The translations under genes and the position numbers were made by a program. Under the pieces are notes generated by a model. The model did not search any database, had not been told where the DNA came from, and worked only from the letters and a program-made list of their open reading frames with translations. A DNA stretch of 64,000 nt from Psychrobacillus sp042885655 (lineage in GTDB: Bacteria; Bacillota; Bacilli; Bacillales_A; Planococcaceae): NCBI RefSeq assembly GCF_042885655.1, contig NZ_JBHVRO010000005.1, positions 1 to 64,000 of the forward strand, read 5' to 3'. Position 1 is the first letter of the stretch, and every line of letters starts with the position of its first letter. Of the stretch, positions 62,676 to 64,000 are shown in pieces.

Positions 62676-63557
62676 TTATTTTTTTTGTAAGAATTCATCC
62701 CATATTCGATCAAAATTTATCTTTTCCTCATCCGTCATTTCTACTAACGGAAGACGTAAAGAACCTACCCCAACTCCAACTTTCGAAAGCGCATATTTTA
62801 CAACTACTGGATTAGGATGTTGAAATAATCCTTTAATAACTGGTAAGATTTGTTGATGAATTCTTGCTGCTTTCACATGATCCCCATCATGGAACGCATG
62901 AATCATTTCTTGCATATCTTTTCCGATGATATGGGAAGCAACTGAGATTATTCCAGTTCCCCCAATAGCTAATAAAGGTAAGGTTAAAGAATCGTCCCCG
63001 CTATATACGAGAAAATCTTCTTCCGTATTTGCTAATATTTTAGTCATTTGATCCAAATTGCCACTTGCCTCTTTCACAATCTGAATAGAAGGAATTTTGC
63101 TTAATTCAACGATTGTTTCAGGCTCCAGATTTACAACAGATCTGCCTGGAATATTATATAACACAATTGGTAAAGTGGTTGCATTTGCAATTGCTTCAAA
63201 ATGGGCAACCATTCCTCGTTGGTTTGGCTTATTGTAGTATGGTGTTACAATCATAATTGCATCTACGCCAAGTGCTTCCGCTTTTAAGGATAAATCAATA
63301 GAAGCAGCCGTATTATTGCTGCCTGTTCCCGCTATGACAGGAACTCTTTTGTTCACTTTTTCTACAACAAATTGGATTAATTCTAGTTTTTCAGAAGTAG
63401 ATAAAGTAGGAGATTCTCCCGTAGTTCCACATACAACAAGAGAATCCGATCCACTCGAGAGTAAGTGTTCTATCAAATTTTCCGTTGCTGTGTAATCAAT
63501 GTCTCCATCTGATTTAAACGGAGTAACCATTGCTGTAGAAATATTACCTATATTCAT
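62676..63557 (-). CDS. dapA: 4-hydroxy-tetrahydrodipicolinate synthase
   Basis: The 293-residue enzyme condenses pyruvate and aspartate semialdehyde in lysine, peptidoglycan and dipicolinate synthesis. The Schiff-base lysine is Lys162 in VKEASGN, with Tyr134 (LYNIPGR) and Thr45/46 (GTTGES) completing the active site. AGAGGTG lies about 7 nt before the ATG. It follows asd after 4 bp. The aspartokinase gene dapG, which lies between asd and dapA in B. subtilis, is missing here. Confidence 0.97.
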   Translation of the reverse strand: MNIGNISTAMVTPFKSDGDIDYTATENLIEHLLSSGSDSLVVCGTTGESPTLSTSEKLELIQFVVEKVNKRVPVIAGTGSNNTAASIDLSLKAEALGVDAIMIVTPYYNKPNQRGMVAHFEAIANATTLPIVLYNIPGRSVVNLEPETIVELSKIPSIQIVKEASGNLDQMTKILANTEEDFLVYSGDDSLTLPLLAIGGTGIISVASHIIGKDMQEMIHAFHDGDHVKAARIHQQILPVIKGLFQHPNPVVVKYALSKVGVGVGSLRLPLVEMTDEEKINFDRIWDEFLQKK

Positions 63558-63561
63558 GTTG

Positions 63562-64000
63562 TTACACCTCTTTTAGTATTCCTTCTTCAATTAAAGCCTC
63601 TGCAATTTGAATCGAGTTTAATGCTGCACCTTTTAGAAGGTTATCAGATACAATCCACATATGGAAGCCTTTACTGTTTGAAGGATCTTTTCTAATTCTA
63701 CCAACAAATACATCATCTTTATCCTCTGCAAAATAAGGCATTGGATATTGCTGCTGTTCCGGTTTGTCTTGAACTGTAATTCCTGATGAATTAGAAAGTA
63801 ATTCTTTTATATCATCTACTGAGACATCCTCTTTATCTACTTCTAGATAAACTGATTCTGAATGACCTGTAACAACTGGCACTCGGACGCAGGTAGCAGC
63901 AACTGCAAGCTCAGGCATTGACATGATTTTCTTCGTTTCATTCATCATTTTATGTTCTTCAAATGTGAATCCATCCTCATCAAATACATCAATTTGGGGG
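63562..64000 (-). CDS. asd: Aspartate-semialdehyde dehydrogenase (partial, 3' end)
   Basis: The last 145 residues of the enzyme that reduces aspartyl phosphate to aspartate semialdehyde, the substrate of DapA. EEHKMMNETKKIM, CVRVPVVTGHSESVY and HMWIVSDNLLKGAALNSIQIAE are C-terminal signatures. The gene continues beyond the right edge of the window, so the start and the catalytic cysteine are not visible. It forms an operon with dapA. Confidence 0.95.
   Translation of the reverse strand, partial: PQIDVFDEDGFTFEEHKMMNETKKIMSMPELAVAATCVRVPVVTGHSESVYLEVDKEDVSVDDIKELLSNSSGITVQDKPEQQQYPMPYFAEDKDDVFVGRIRKDPSNSKGFHMWIVSDNLLKGAALNSIQIAEALIEEGILKEV

Overview
The window looks like a chromosomal segment of a low-GC, endospore-forming Bacillales bacterium. 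Spore genes (spoIIIE, spoVS, cotE) sit in the same neighbourhood as in Bacillus subtilis. The dispersed intergenic repeats and frequent TTG starts fit Planococcaceae or Psychrobacillus-like genomes. The family-level placement is inference; nothing in the window fixes the genus. Nearly all backbone genes lie on the minus strand.

Read from the right end leftwards (the direction of transcription), the backbone runs: asd (partial), dapA, rnjB, spoIIIE, a YmfC-type GntR regulator, a nucleoside ABC importer (nupN, nupO, nupP, nupQ), ymfF-ymfH-ymfI-ymfK, rodZ (ymfM), pgsA, cinA, recA, rny, ymdB, spoVS, a 2-oxoacid:ferredoxin oxidoreductase (alpha, beta), miaB, ricA (ymcA). After an accessory block it continues with cotE, mutS, mutL, glpK, glpD, an alpha/beta hydrolase, miaA, hfq, a rhodanese, ynbB, glnR, glnA. 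This matches the asd-to-glnA order of B. subtilis, with tepA and dapG absent and glpKD-hydrolase inserted between mutL and miaA.

The accessory block lies between cotE and ricA (about 20.4-33.5 kb). It carries nagB, a five-gene operon (lipoprotein hydrolase, ABC ATPase, ABC permease, nucleotidyltransferase, lipoprotein), a CynX/NimT-type MFS transporter, a bacterial nitric oxide synthase, an MFS efflux-type transporter and a GntR-ATPase-permease module. The MFS efflux gene is preceded by what looks like a complete translational attenuator: a five-codon leader ORF, a 16-bp hairpin that covers the Shine-Dalgarno sequence, and an upstream hairpin whose loop is complementary to it over 8 nt.

The left end (about 0-5.8 kb) is a decayed accessory region. 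A 357-359 bp direct repeat, about 1.63 kb apart, contains a broken tyrosine-integrase 3' end followed by the 3' end and terminator of glnA. One copy is the true end of glnA; the other is an orphan glnA tail. Between them is a stand-alone M50-type membrane metalloprotease. The simplest reading is that the 3' end of glnA is an integration site used by a now-degraded mobile element.

Two dispersed repeat families fill most of the long intergenic gaps: a GC-rich palindromic family with ends resembling GTTGATTTCCGC (about 11 full or partial copies), and a second, apparently 3'-UTR-associated family with a conserved GTTTGTCCGTCGC-type motif (about 6 copies). No tRNA, rRNA or CRISPR array was seen.
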